Assembly: GCA_951394045.1 (NCBI GenBank)
Contig: OX596000.1
Coordinates: forward strand, 992,001 to 1,056,000
Length of the DNA: 64,000 nt
Direction of reading: 5' to 3'
Source: Nitzschia sp. DOCU1
Taxonomy: Eukaryota; Bacillariophyta; Bacillariophyceae; Bacillariales; Bacillariaceae
Under the pieces are notes generated by a model. That model was not told the origin of the DNA and ran no database searches. It was given only the letters and a program-made list of their open reading frames with translations. The translations under genes and the position numbers were made by a program. Positions 50,066-62,157 of the stretch are shown here, in pieces. Each line of letters begins with the position of its first letter. Positions within the stretch are counted from its first letter, which is position 1.

Positions 50066-51446
50066 TTCAAAACTCTTTTGTTAGAAAGAGAGAGAGGCGT
50101 TGTTGTAGCAGCGGTCATTTGCAACATCGTCGATAATGCACTTCGTGGCGAGTGGTCCAACGGCAGAAATACTTCAGCGTGCACCTCTCGTCGGCGGCAA
50201 ATTTTGGTTGCGCGATCACAAAAGCATTCGACTTATTCGATCGCTACTCGCCAAAATATTCGCGACCATCGGTCTGCAGCCAGGCTCATCATCTGGAACG
50301 CACGTTGAAATTCCTTTTGCGCTTCAGAGGAGTCCGAGTCTATGGGACTCACATCCTACCAAAACATCTCAATCGGGCGTGCAGGCGCGTGCGTACGCCA
50401 TGGCAATGATCGACACATTCGAATGCCAGTTAGACCCATCCGAACAACAAAAAGACTGACGTATGTGGCGAAAACGACATTGACAAAATGCATCATCGCA
50501 TCGAGATGCACTTCGATTCACAATCGGTTGTCATCTTGTCCTCCCATTTGCTGCTATCATGCCAACCTTTAATGCAGTTCCTCTTCATCCTACGCTTCAA
50601 AAGTGCTTGAAAGAAGCCGCAGTTCCAGTCGAGACACCGCCGGTGTTGCTCTCTTTGCGTCCAATTTGGAGCAGCAATCCATGATTCAGCAATTGCAATC
50701 TCAATAGGTCGGTTTAGGACGTCTACAAACTACTTGTGCAGGCAAACGACGCAAACGACGCAGACAACAATACGAAGAAAGGAATGCAAATGCAAACAGC
50801 ATTGCCGGAGTCACAATTTCGGAATGGCGCTCTCAACTTCCAGGGGCGATTCGACGACGGGTTGTCCTTGCATCAATGAATTGCTGGCATTTCCGTCCGA
50901 AAGCCGAAAGGAATTAAAGTGGCATTGCACGAGGTCACGTCTGGTCCGCAGTGAGGGAGTGGCAAGGTGCAGCTACCTTTGCAATGTGCTCTTCAAACGG
51001 CTACTACTTCGGGTGGTAAAACTGGACAATACTTGGCTAGTAGTTTTTGGAACATGGATCCTTACGAGACTTGGCATGGCGTTGTCAATCGATACTAGAA
51101 GATACAATTCGGATGTCGATGGAACAATTTGCGGCCTATATCAACAAGTGGTAGGGGGGTGTCGCCACAACAAATATAATGGAATGGGACAATACATAGC
51201 TGTCACTACCAGCTAATAGTAGTCATCATTGTTGCTGCTGACAGTACAGTTCTTTACTATCCCGATAGAAAGAACAAGAATATAGAATAGAAATACATTC
51301 TTTGATTCGTTGTCTTGCCAGGTTTCAAAATGTGATGTTGTGCACGCGCAATATATACAAAGCCATTGTCATGGTCACGGAATACACCACCTCCATCTTC
51401 AACAATTCGATTCAAAGACTTGCAAACTGTCTTGTCAGAACACACC
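50066..51446. other. Intergenic region
   Basis: About 1.4 kb. A 160-codon plus-strand frame (50734-51216) starts in ACGACGCAAACGACGC low-complexity sequence and lacks motifs. No repeat family or RNA gene is recognised. Confidence 0.4.
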
Positions 51447-51611
51447 TTATTTCACATCTAGCGCCTTTGCCCATGCTTCTGGCGGCATCCACTTGTCTCG
51501 GAATGTTGCATTGGCGGCAAGCGTTTTCAAATGTACCATGGCGTCTGCTACTAAACCGTTTTTGGTGCTTAGAGGGCCTATCATTTGAATTCCTTTTGCA
51601 GGATGGTCCAT
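51447..51611 (-). pseudogene. Short protein-like fragment, possibly decayed gene
   Basis: 54-codon frame from the ATG at 51611 with protein-like composition (IQMIGPLSTKNGL, ATFRDKWMPPEAWAKALDV), ending TAA. Upstream the frame continues as KYLQNVS and then hits TAG near 51637. A related phrase (KAIQMIRPIDED) is encoded on the opposite strand from about 51639, because the DNA forms an inverted repeat. No family is recognised, and this may be the C-terminus of a dead gene. Confidence 0.3.
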
Positions 51612-51878
51612 TGATACGTTTTGGAGATATTTCTAAAAGCGATTCAAATGATACGGCCTATTGATGAAGATATGGTGATCCGACCATTGCCATGGTCGAT
51701 GGAACGAATTGCTTTTCGTGTTGTCATCGTGCAAGAACAAGTTCGCGCCCGAAAATATGAGATGCCAAGGTGGACTACTTTGATTAACACTATTCGTGAA
51801 CCAGGGGCAGTCACGATCTTGACATGTTTCTACGGGATGTGAGTCCCATAGAGTCGTCACTTAGCTATTTACATCGTC

Positions 51879-53180
51879 ATGGCCAGCGACAATGCCCCCC
51901 CCTCTTCCATCGAACGCCCATGGTTCATTCTTCCCGCCATTGTCGCTAGTCAATTTGCCGGGACGGCCCTTTGGTTTGCGGGTAACGCCGTATTGCCAGA
52001 TCTGGTGGAAGAGTGGGACGACTTGGACGACTCCAGTTTGGGATATCTGACGTCTAGTGTTCAATTCGGCTTCATTCTCGGCACGTTGGTCTTTGCCTTG
52101 TTAAGCATTGCCGATCGCTTTCTTCCTACCCGCGTGTTCTTGGTGTGTACAGTGGCCGGGGCTACATGCAATGCAATTCTTCCCGTGTGTCAACGGAACG
52201 AGCCAATTGGCGGATTGGTCGTCTTGCGACTTTTGACGGGATTCTTCTTGGCGGGAGTTTATCCAGTCGGCATGAAAGTGGCGTCCGATTGGTACCAAGA
52301 AGGACTGGGAAAGGCTTTGGGGTGGTTGGTTGGAGCACTGGCAGTCGGTACTTCATTTCCGTTCCTGTTACGGCAGATCCCACAACCCTGGCCTTCTTTA
52401 TTATGGGAAACAAGCGCCGTTGCGGCGCTAGGAGGACTCGTGGTGGGATTTTTGGTGCCCAATGGGCCCTACCGGAAAGCAGGAGCACAAAAAATAGATC
52501 CAGCAATTGTATGTGGGCTCTTTCGAAATCTGCAGTTCGGATCCGCCGCAATGGCGTATTGGGGACACATGTGGGAACTGTATGCATTCTGGGCCTGGTG
52601 CCCGGTGGTGTGGGAAGCCTACCTGGAGAAATCGAATCTCGAGGACACGTTTGCCTCTCCAAGTCTGGTGACATTTTTAGTGATTGCCAGTGGAGGTCCA
52701 GGCTGTGTCTTGGGAGGTTATCTATCTTTGCGGTACGGGAGTGCCAAGATTGCATTTGGGAGTTTGGCCGTTTCAGGAAGCTTGTGCCTTCTCGCACCCG
52801 CGTTGTTTCTAGCACCACTCGGTGTAATGTTGCCAGCCTATTTGCTATGGGGTATGGCGGTAGTGGCTGATTCACCACAATTTTCCACGCTGGTTGCTCA
52901 GACGGCACCTGCCGAATCCAAGGGGACCGCCTTGACCATTGTCAATTGCATTGGGTTTTCTGTCACAATAGGTTCAATCCAGCTACTTGCCGCACCGGTG
53001 TCGCCTCAATTCCTATTTCTATTGCTAGTACCTGGCCCAATTCTAGGGATGGCAAGCCTTTGGAAATTTCATATTCGACACAACCCTGATTCAAAGGAAG
53101 CGAGTGACATGATGGTTGCATCGACCAGTAGAGAGAAGGACGAAACGTCTACGACTACTAGACGAGACGATGTACCATAG
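51879..53180 (+). CDS. Major facilitator superfamily transporter
   Basis: 433 residues, ATG at 51879. The chain is made mostly of hydrophobic helices consistent with twelve transmembrane segments. It shows typical MFS features: the helix 1 segment FAGTALWFAGNAVLPDL, the helix 2-3 loop with ADRFLPTRVF (the family's D-R..G.R/K motif region), helix 5-like GFFLAGVYPVGMKVASDW, and a long loop after helix 6. The C-terminus is hydrophilic and Ser/Thr-rich (STSREKDETSTTTRR). The substrate cannot be read from sequence; it resembles bacterial-type CynX/NimT-like permeases more than sugar porters, but weakly. It converges on the TULIP-PqiA gene (123 bp between the stops). Confidence 0.88.
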   Translation: MASDNAPPSSIERPWFILPAIVASQFAGTALWFAGNAVLPDLVEEWDDLDDSSLGYLTSSVQFGFILGTLVFALLSIADRFLPTRVFLVCTVAGATCNAILPVCQRNEPIGGLVVLRLLTGFFLAGVYPVGMKVASDWYQEGLGKALGWLVGALAVGTSFPFLLRQIPQPWPSLLWETSAVAALGGLVVGFLVPNGPYRKAGAQKIDPAIVCGLFRNLQFGSAAMAYWGHMWELYAFWAWCPVVWEAYLEKSNLEDTFASPSLVTFLVIASGGPGCVLGGYLSLRYGSAKIAFGSLAVSGSLCLLAPALFLAPLGVMLPAYLLWGMAVVADSPQFSTLVAQTAPAESKGTALTIVNCIGFSVTIGSIQLLAAPVSPQFLFLLLVPGPILGMASLWKFHIRHNPDSKEASDMMVASTSREKDETSTTTRRDDVP

Positions 53181-53303
53181 ATTTCAATGCAAGATATGCT
53201 ATTTGTTTCGTTTGCTTGCTGCAACAAGGATGATGAAACATCCTCAGCAAACTAGGTTTTGGCAACAATTTTCCCCGCAGCACTATTTGCTACTCGCACC
53301 TTG

Positions 53304-56300
53304 TTATACGACGTGGCGGCTCTGACGGCTCCGTTCATCAGTATAATGGCTGAGGTCCTCGTAGACCCCGTCTTCTTCCTCCAAAATGTCGCTCATGGTT
53401 CGGACTGTGTACTCCTCAAATTCTTCATCCAAAGTCTCTTCGGCGTACTCACTTCTAGTCTCACGCGACCCAGCATCAACGAACTCCTCTTCCGCTAATA
53501 TCTCCTGTACCGTGCGTTGCTCTTCCAAGGATAGCTCCTCTTCTTGAAATTGCTCACGAGGTGTGCGCTTTGAACTGGATTTTGAGGATGCTGAAGATGT
53601 CGACTTAACGGATCGACTGGCAGATGACGACCGCGGCAAGGACTTGGATCCAGCACGCGACCGACTGGTAACAGAAGGATCATCACGCGGAGGTTGAGAG
53701 CGGATACGAGGTTCACCTCCGGGAGGTGTAGCATAGGTCAGGTCATCTTTCAGATTCCCCTTTCTACTCGTAGGACGAGTAGAGTTCGAGGTAGAACGCC
53801 ACCCGGGGATGTCAAGGCTTCCACTGGAGACGCTGTCCATGATCGACCCTTGCATTTCTGAGATATCATCTTCAAAGTTCAGCCTTCGGGCCGCCCCTGC
53901 TGCCGCCGGAGGAGAATTACGTACTTTCGACCGAGGGCTCGAGGGCGACCCGCCGCTGTGCTTGGCTCCCTTCTTTGCAGCGTTATCAGAGACATACTGG
54001 CCTTGGATGATACCAGCGTCAATGCCTTCATCGTAAACTATGGCTCTGGCTTCTGGTAAATTCCAGTGCTCGTCCTCCTCCTGACTTCCAAATAGTGCTC
54101 GACTGCTCCTTGGGAGACTATTGTCTGAGTGCAAAAGCCAGCGGAAGGTATCCGTGAAAAGGACCGGGACAGGTTGGATCCGAGCGCTGAAGCCGGCATC
54201 AGGGGCTTCATTTTCGCTATCATCCCCATCGTCGCTTCGGGACGTATTCGTGAGACCAGAGTCGCTGGCGTGATTGGATAGATAGCGCTGCTTCTCCATT
54301 GTGTCCTTGTCGCGGAAATACTGAACCACTGCCTTCGTTACAAACGTGTTGACCAACGCCAGGATTACAGCGCCGCCAGCCAAGTAGAAAAAGCCACTTT
54401 CGATCGACGAATGGACACTGAAGCATTGAGCATCTTCCTCTCTCAAAACTCCATAGTAGACGGCTTGAGCGAAGAAATCCTGGAGGTTTTCACAATACGC
54501 GTTAATCATGTACTGGCTAACAGGACCGAGTTGCCTAAGGGAGATTGGGAATGCTGAGTTGAGATTCAAGGTGAAAAAAAAACAGCTTTCCGTGGACAGG
54601 AGAGACGACTTACCAGCTCGCAACAAATACGGCCAAGAGATACACCTCTGCGTACTGCCAAGCTTGTAAAATCTCAAGGAAAACTGCCATTCGAGATCTC
54701 TGGGCTCGTGTTGCTGGGAAGAACCATTGTCGAAACAGGGCGATAGATTGTACAATCGGTACAAAGAGCACCGTAACCAAAGTAACGAGTGACAGGGAGC
54801 CCAATCCGACGAAGTCGGCAGCAGTGTCCAAGAAGCGGGCCTCGTCCATTAGTAGCCGCAGCACGGTGAAAATGGAGTGCTGAGTGGTAGCATCCTCGAA
54901 ATCTTGGCCGATTTCAACCGCAACTCCAACGATTCCAAGAATCTCCAATGAGAAAGAAGGAACGACACACCCAATGACCACAAGAACACCAAGACTGATC
55001 ACTCCAATACACAGCAATGCATTGACCCCTTTGCGGACAACAAGTTTTTCAGTCTCGCCTCGATGAGGTCGGCTGAACTGATGCTTGCGAAGGGCTTGGT
55101 GGGCCCGGGCCTCGTCTCCAACGTCATCGCCGCTGTGCAGCGACTGGTCCATGGAAACCCGAGACACACCTTTAGGGCTTTCTCCTGGAACGTAAACTCG
55201 CGGCTCGTTTCCTTGCTCGCGGTCTGTTCCAAGCGACATTGTATTCTGGGCAGCTCTGACAATGCGGCGGTGGTATGCAATGATGAAGTGCGAGCTCAAC
55301 TGCGAAATGAGCTGAGCAATCAAATTTGCGTACAGGCCCCACAATGGTACGACCATCATGTCAACAGAGTAGAAGTCGGAAGGAAGCAAAGGGGAGTTGC
55401 TGGGACTCTGAATGGAAACGCGGAAAGCGGCAATACTGATGACAAGTACAAAGACGTCCACCATTGACCACTTTGCCAACCAGTCCAACCACAGGAGAAT
55501 CGAGCCACGGCGAGTGGAAGAGACACGAGTTGGGGGCGCGAACCAGAGCCACAACGAAATCAGCTGCTTTGTGTACGGCCAGACTCCAGAAAAGATGAAT
55601 ATCAAGAGGGAAAGCTCCTTGCCTCCAGCGTTCCAAATGTCGAGAGCTGACTTTGCCATACTGAACTCAAAGAATTTCTCAACATTGAATTTCTCGCCTG
55701 CAATTTCAGCCTCGACGTTGACTGTGGCACCAAGACTGTCGACGAAAGAGGCATTCTTAGCGTGATAAACGATTAAAAATCGAGGCGTGGGGTAATCGAT
55801 ACATACCTTAGATGCCCAGATAGAAAGAAACCGATATTTCCGAGAATGACCAGTGGCATACCCCATCGAACAAAGAGAGGAATTTCAGGGCTGGTGAACA
55901 TTGACTGTGTGCGTGCGTTTAAGCTCGACTCAAACTGACGTTCCTTGTCTTGCTGCCGAGCCAAAGCACGGATCTGGTGAGGTGGCAGCCGGCTGAGCCA
56001 CTTTTTGTGGCGGCGACGCACCACAACGCGAATCCCAAAGACAGCCAGGGCCACCACTACGATCAAACCAACCACGACACCGGTCAGCATGAGTAGATAC
56101 GATATGTCAAAGTCATTCTCTGGCGTGTCAAGATCTTCATACGAAGCTTTCACAAACGTCTCGTCAAAGAGGGGGCTGTGGGGACACTTGCGACCTGCAT
56201 CGTTCAACATTCGATCGATTTGGACTTGGACAAAGTTTCCACCAGCCAACCCACTCACATACTCCAAGATGCTGTTGACGCCGTCCGTCACATCATCTTG

Positions 56301-58753
56301 AGCTTGCGGTGCTGAGAATAGTTCCGCGAACTCAAGCATCCTTGGGCTTGAGCATTGTACGCAAGTTATGTTCACCTTCAAGCTTGCCACGCTAGCAGAA
56401 ATCTCCTCCAAAGATGCACTGGCATCGGTTCCCTTGAGACGAATTCCCTGGGCGTCAAGCTTTGGCGCAGGCATGGTTGCCAGCCAGCAGTTGAAGTTAA
56501 GGATATCGCGTAATGGAAATTCAAGGAATCGAGACTCTGTAACCATCATCATGGTCTTGAGCAATACAGATACCTGGGAAAGATCCATAGAAACTTCCAG
56601 TTCGTTACGAACTTGAATTCCGTCTACGTCAGAGGAAAGTTAAATGAGGAACATTGTATCAAGCAAAAGGAGATGGCACTGCCAAGTGACGACTTACCAT
56701 CTCCGACAAAAGAGAAAAGAAGGTTGATGGCAAACTGCAATGGGCGGTCATCGGTAACTCCAATCGCCGCCGTGTGGTTGAGCAAATATGGGTCATCCAA
56801 GAAAGGTCGCAAAATCTGCAATGGGGAGCCAATTGTATCCAAGTTGTTGATACGGGCATCACTGACGCGTAGTTCGATGTTGGCATCCAATGCTCCCACT
56901 TTGAGACGAGTTCCGCTGCTCAACAGCTCTCCAGGAAAAACCATGCTTCCAGCAGATTCCGATTGACCTAGAGTCAAGGGATCAATCAAAAGATCATTCA
57001 CATTAGAAAGCCCAGTCTCCTCGTCGATCTTGAAGAGATTATCGTGAATGTATGTCCTTGCTGTTCGGAAAAGGTCACCGTAGGGGGAGTTACCGGCACC
57101 GCCCAACTGAAGCGATTCGGTGGCTGGCAAGAACAAGTCTCGAAAGTCCACCAACGGCTCCATGGCATCATTCAAAGCAAATTCAACGGTGGAACAGGCG
57201 ACGCTTGACCACTGCCCCAAGATCTTGTCCATCCAGTCAAAGTCATTCAAAAAGCTACGAACAGATGTTTGAAAGATTTTGGGAAGTGTGTCTTGGAGGA
57301 CTCCTTCGTACATAGAGAAGGCAGCAACAACCGAATCGCTTATAATACGGTCCATGCCAGGAGAAATGAAGTCATGAAGAGTGGGTTCGTCAATCTGCTC
57401 CACTTGGACATCGAGGCCAACAAACGAAACTTGGTTTACCGCCGTCATGAGACACGGAATGATTTCATCAATGTGCAACAGAGATCCCATTTGGATGGAT
57501 CCCAACAGTTCTTCGTCAATGAGAACCAACAGAGAAGCCAGGATATCAACACCTTTCAACCCGAAGTCGACAGTGATTCGTTCTGTGATCCCCTTGGATG
57601 TTGGGTCTTTGAGAATCGCATCGTCGAGACTAGAGGGCTTGATATCTACCGTTACATCGAGCACGACGACAAGCTCTTCCCAACTTAACTCGTTCTGAAG
57701 AGTTTGGTTGCCGATCTTGACGAAAGGTTGAAAGACCTTCATGGTATCCAAGCCGAGCATCTTGACTTGATTCAGCGTCATGGTAGTTTGAAAAATTCTG
57801 TCGTGTCCCTCGAAAAAAACAGTTGAATCCACTGGGAGCTGGGCAGCATCCAACACCATCGCGTGATTGTCGTCCAAAAAGTAGTCTCGAATGAGCGTGT
57901 TGATGGCAAGACCATCACTTCCTTGGTCATCCGCGGCGAGGCTAGAAAGAAAGAGATCCATTCCATTTAGGGCTTGATCAAACAGCTTGCTGAGAGTGTT
58001 TCCTTCCGTATCAAGAAGATTCAAAGGCACAAGAGTGCTCGGAAGATCAATGTTCTGCTCAATATAAAGCGGTTCGGTCCACTCGGGCCCCAGGGGGAGC
58101 AGATATGGCTCCAACTTGTCACTGGCCAGATCCAGGATGTTTTCCACCAGAGTAGTCCCAAGAGATCCAAGTTCTTGGCAGGCCACGTCGCCCACTTGGC
58201 GTTCCACCACACCTCTGACCAATCGTTGAAAGACTTCGATAATTTCTGAGACGAAATCACCTTGGAAGTCCAAGTTGGTGATCTGCACATCAGCAACACA
58301 CCCTTCCACGGAAGAAGTTGTAGGAGGTTCCTTGTCAAAGTCATTTGAGGCAAAGCTCAGCTTGGTGGACGCCGAGTTGTTGTCGGTATTCACTTGCAAA
58401 GACCCGTCACCGCTTAGAATCCCATAATCATATGAATAATCCATGGTACAGGTCAAATCCAGTTCCAAGACGTCAACGTCAACTAGGATGACTTGATCGC
58501 TTTGGCGCGCATGAGAAACTTGAACATCGCCGACCGAAATGCCCGAGCAAACCATGTTGGTGATCGTCAAATCAAGTGTGGCGATACCGACACGTTCATT
58601 GACTGTAAACTCATCAGGCATACTGATCAATGCATTCTCGAACAGGGAGTTCAGTTCATCAAAGTCGCCAATAGCAGCTCGACGCTGCACGGGACGGGCC
58701 GTCGTTGCAGGTGCTGCAAGAGCAAGAAGAGAAGTTGCAACAGGGAACTTCAT
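53304..58753 (-). CDS. TULIP-like plus PqiA/LetA-like membrane protein (putative lipid transporter)
   Basis: 1749 residues in four exons: 56698-58753, 55803-56623, 54614-55755 and 53304-54534. Introns are 56624-56697 (74 bp), 55756-55802 (47 bp) and 54535-54613 (79 bp), and all phases join correctly. A signal peptide (about 1-19, FPVATSLLALAAPATTA) precedes a large soluble region (about 20-855) with BPI/LBP-like TULIP character: alternating strands and long amphipathic helices, paired cysteines, and a block GCVADVQITNLDFQG then VVERQVGDVACQEL. A second such half seems to follow (about 420-850). Transmembrane helices start at about 860 (YLLMLTGVVVGLIVVVALAV) and 940. Residues about 1005-1070 (FSGVWPYTKQL...LAKWSMVDVFVLVISIAAF) match the bacterial PqiA/LetA core (WSMxDVF). 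More helices follow, then a cytosolic, Ser/Arg/Glu-rich tail of about 330 residues. The 47-bp intron is short and depends on a GTATCG donor; a nearby GTATGT would break the frame. Confidence 0.78.
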
Positions 58754-59341
58754 GGTGGTATCCTAAAAGATCATGAAGGATCTTGAACCGAGGTGCTTTT
58801 TTGTGGCACTGACATCCTGGCTGCCAAAGACGACTATGCGGCTTTCGTAACTGCTTCCGAGAGAAAACGGAATCACTTCTTTGTCATTCACGACCTAGAT
58901 TTGGCGCCAAGGTGTGACAGCAGCGGCAACTTTGAAAGAACTCCCTCTTACCCAAATTTTGTGACACGTCTTCCGAGTACGACAAGGGAAATACCACATT
59001 CGACGTCTCTAATTATTCTCCTGCTGGTTTTCACGAATTTGTGTCGCAGGCTCCTTGACTTCGGATACTTGCTTCCGAGTGCGTTGTTTGAAAGCATATA
59101 AATAGGTATTGTATTAGATTCTCATAATGACTTTGTTGATACTTTGCGCGCCGGCTACGTCACTGACGCATCATCATCACCGAAGTTCCACCCGGAGATT
59201 TTGGATGAGAGAGAGGGTGCCGCCGACGATCCAAAAACCATCAAAAACATCAGCATCTGACATCTCACACACTAATAAACCCATTGTCTCATTTTCTGGT
59301 GGCGGGTCATCGGCGGCCAGGACTATTGCTTTGAGGATACG
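58754..59341. other. Bidirectional promoter region
   Basis: About 590 bp between the divergent starts of the TULIP-PqiA and Xpt-fusion genes. A TATA-like GCATATAAATAGG lies near 59092-59104 on the plus strand, about 240 bp before the plus-strand ATG. No gene is seen. Confidence 0.45.
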
Positions 59342-61757
59342 ATGCCACATCCTCTGGCAGTGGAGGCAAGGCGGCGGCAACGAATGAGAGGAGAAATCGC
59401 GACGTCGCCTACTCGTTGGATCATGGTTTTGTCAGCTGTGGGCCTATGGAGTAGGATCCAGGTGGGGTCTGCTTTTATCTCGTCATCTCCCACAAAATCA
59501 TTTGACATATCTCAAAGTTTCCTGCTTGCCAAGCGCAACAAGAATCGTCGAGATGGAGACGACTTGAATAGCTGGTATGATGATGTGGATGACGATGCTA
59601 CCCCTGAGGGAGTTTTTTGGGAAGAAATGGAACGACAACGTTTGTTCAATCAGCTTGGGGGTGAACGGACGTCACCGACCACGAGTGGAAGACAGATCGC
59701 CTCAATGTCTTCTTCTTCTTCTTCATCATCATCATCATCTACCTCATCTTCATTCTCGCCCATGCCCAATCTTAGCTTCGGCTTGAATGGCGGCGGTGCA
59801 TCCGATGGAGGTATGATGACGGGACAGAGTCCTACCATGATGACACGCAAACCACCCACAATGGAGCAACAAAAAGCTGCAGAAGCCACCTTGTCAGAAT
59901 ACACACTCTTTCAGGTCAAAGACAACTGGCTCAATGAAGATTTGCGATCCTACTTTCAAAATGCGGAATCAATCACGGACGAAGAAGAGCTGAGTTTGGA
60001 AGAAGAAACCAGGCGCCTCGAAGAGCAACTAGAAGCATTACCTGATGGCTACGGCGCCACGAGGAAACTGGCGGGATTCGGTGACTCCGACTTCGAAGAG
60101 CCATGGGAACATTGGGGTGACGACGATTCTGAAACCGATGTCGAACGAGCCAATGTTTTAAAGGTCCCCGAACCAACCCCAGGTACGTTGGATGCACAAC
60201 AAAGATTAATTGATTGAGACGTTCAAACTCACCGACTCAAGATTCGGAATTTTATATGGATTGGGATGCACCAATCGACAAAGAACTAGACGATGCCGCG
60301 TTTTGGGAGAGAATGAAAAATTGCCAAACGACCAGCCGGCGACTTCAAAAGGCAGCAGCTTCTCCTAGGGCAAAAGATTATTTTCAGCGGGCCCCTAATG
60401 CTCGAGAAGGGTATGATCGATTATGGGTTGCGGCTATTGATTATGCTTGCTTCAAATCGTTGAAGGGAAATATTCGAAACTATGGAGTGGAGTTTGCCGA
60501 CAATTTTGGTGATTTTCTCGACGGAGCCGCGGAAGATGGACTATACTCGATCGAAGACATGGCGTCATTTAAGGCTCGCAAAGTATATGAAGTTACAGGA
60601 CTACCTTGTATCGCATCTCGTACTTCCTTTGAGGTCGAGCCCATACCACCTGAGTCCCTCACTTCCTTCAGCGGTTCTACCATTGGTGGGCAGGGTACCA
60701 AGGCAGCTGCTTCAGTTGGCGTAAACAACCCGAAAGTACTATCTGGCTATCGAATTAATGACATTCAAAATCACGTTGACTACATTGTGGAAGCGCTCAA
60801 ACCCATGTCCGAACCAACCCGGGTGACTCGTTTCACAAGCTGCCTATGTTTTTACGACGGTGAGATGGAAATCTTTGAATATGGAGTGTGTGATGTCGAC
60901 ATGGTCTTTTGTCACTCCCTTCGAACGTTTATCCCCATGGCTCAAGCGATTCACAACATGATTGAAACGCTCAAGCTCACCTTTGATTTAGAATATCAAA
61001 AATTCCTCAAAGTTAAGAGGGACGACGTATCAATGGCAGGCTACTATGGGGCGGGTGACGATGGCGGCATTGGCTCGGCATCATTGAAACTACGCGATCG
61101 AGTTTTGCGAGATGCACGGGTTTTGCCGAACGATATTATTGACGTTTCTCAGTTCATGGATAGTCTAGTCGATGTCAATTTGATGGATGCTTGTGCCCAA
61201 GAATTGGTAAGTTTGTTTATTGGAAAGGACCCGGCCGGCCATCATTTCCCAAAAAACACCGAAAATGACTGACACAAACTTTGCTCCCGTAGGCAGAGCG
61301 CTTTATGAAAGCCAAACCCAACAAGATTCTGACGGTTGCTACTACTGGCCTTGTTATTGCGCTGCCTTTGGCCAAATACCTTCAGGTCCCTGTTGTTTAT
61401 GCTCGAAAGGAACGTACTGTGGTCATGGCTGACACTTTTAAGGCCGGGTTTGCGTCTAAAACCGTCGGGAAGAATCGAGAACTACTCGTCAGTAAGAATC
61501 ATTTAGATATCAAAGACCGAGTCCTGGTGGTCGATGACTTTCTAAGTAGTGGTGCGTCGCAAGAAGCTCTCTTGAGGATCCTTTCCGACTCGGGGGCAAC
61601 GGCGGTTGGGGTCGGTGTCTTGTTGGAAAAAGTTTACGAAAGCGGTCGCCAGTCATTGAGTGGCTTCAACATTCCTATACACTCACTATGCCGAGTCGCG
61701 TCTGTCCAAGATGGTGTCATTCAACTCGTGGAAGAGGAAGGTTTCGAACAAAAGTAA
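59342..61757 (+). CDS. Plastid-targeted protein with C-terminal xanthine phosphoribosyltransferase
   Basis: 756 residues in three exons: 59342-60182, 60242-61206 and 61293-61757 (introns 59 and 86 bp, phases join). The hydrophobic segment IMVLSAVGLW (27-36) and VGSA|FISS (F45) form a diatom plastid presequence; an internal ATG at 59384 is an alternative start. Residues 60-270 are acidic and Ser-rich, including a poly-Ser run. Residues about 281-550 are an unrecognised domain (GYDRLWVAAIDYACFKSLKG, KARKVYEVTGLPC, TRFTSCLCFYDGEMEIFEYG). Residues about 560-756 match bacterial Xpt from its start: LKLRDRVLRDARVL, DVSQFMDSLVDVNLMD, ILTVATTGLVIALPLA, VPVVYARKERTVVM, and the PRPP loop VLVVDDFLSSGAS (about 680). 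Xpt converts xanthine and PRPP to XMP. The canonical EASG loop reads ATTG. Confidence 0.82.
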
Positions 61758-62157
61758 TCGCGAGCAGGCGAGTCTCACATCTTATTTCGCTTTATACCGA
61801 CTACGAACAAGACACCGCACCTTCGGTATCAAATGATTATACACCGGCCTCTTCGGTGCGTTGCGTGGCTAACGAAAATGTCGCTGCAGTCACCAAGTCT
61901 TCGTTGCCAGTGTATGCGTTGCTCCCGAACAGGAAGCACAAACGTACAAGACTCATCGCTGCTAGCTGGAAGCGTTTGTTGCGTCCAGGAGAGAAGCATT
62001 TTCCCGGCTAAAGTAACTGGTGAAAATTATTTCTGTACTTGGAAAATACGTTTTTCTCTATTTAGTCTATAGAAAGTAGACAGGTTGCGATTGGTGCTAG
62101 TAAAATGTTTTTTTGGGATAGTTAGAATGGTGTGTCGATAGATTTTGGGTGAGGATT
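61758..62157. other. Convergent intergenic spacer
   Basis: About 400 bp between two stop codons (plus-strand Xpt fusion, minus-strand acetyltransferase); contains the 3' ends of both. No gene is seen. Confidence 0.5.

Noticed and set aside
50734..51216. 160-codon plus-strand ORF
   Set aside because: Starts in low-complexity ACGACGCAAACGACGC sequence, lacks any recognisable domain and has no supporting splice or promoter signals.
55803..55812. Splice donor AG|GTATGT for intron 2 of the TULIP-PqiA gene
   Set aside because: With the acceptor at 55756 it would break the frame; the donor GTATCG four bases later joins the exons in frame (GHLRY-NASFVD).
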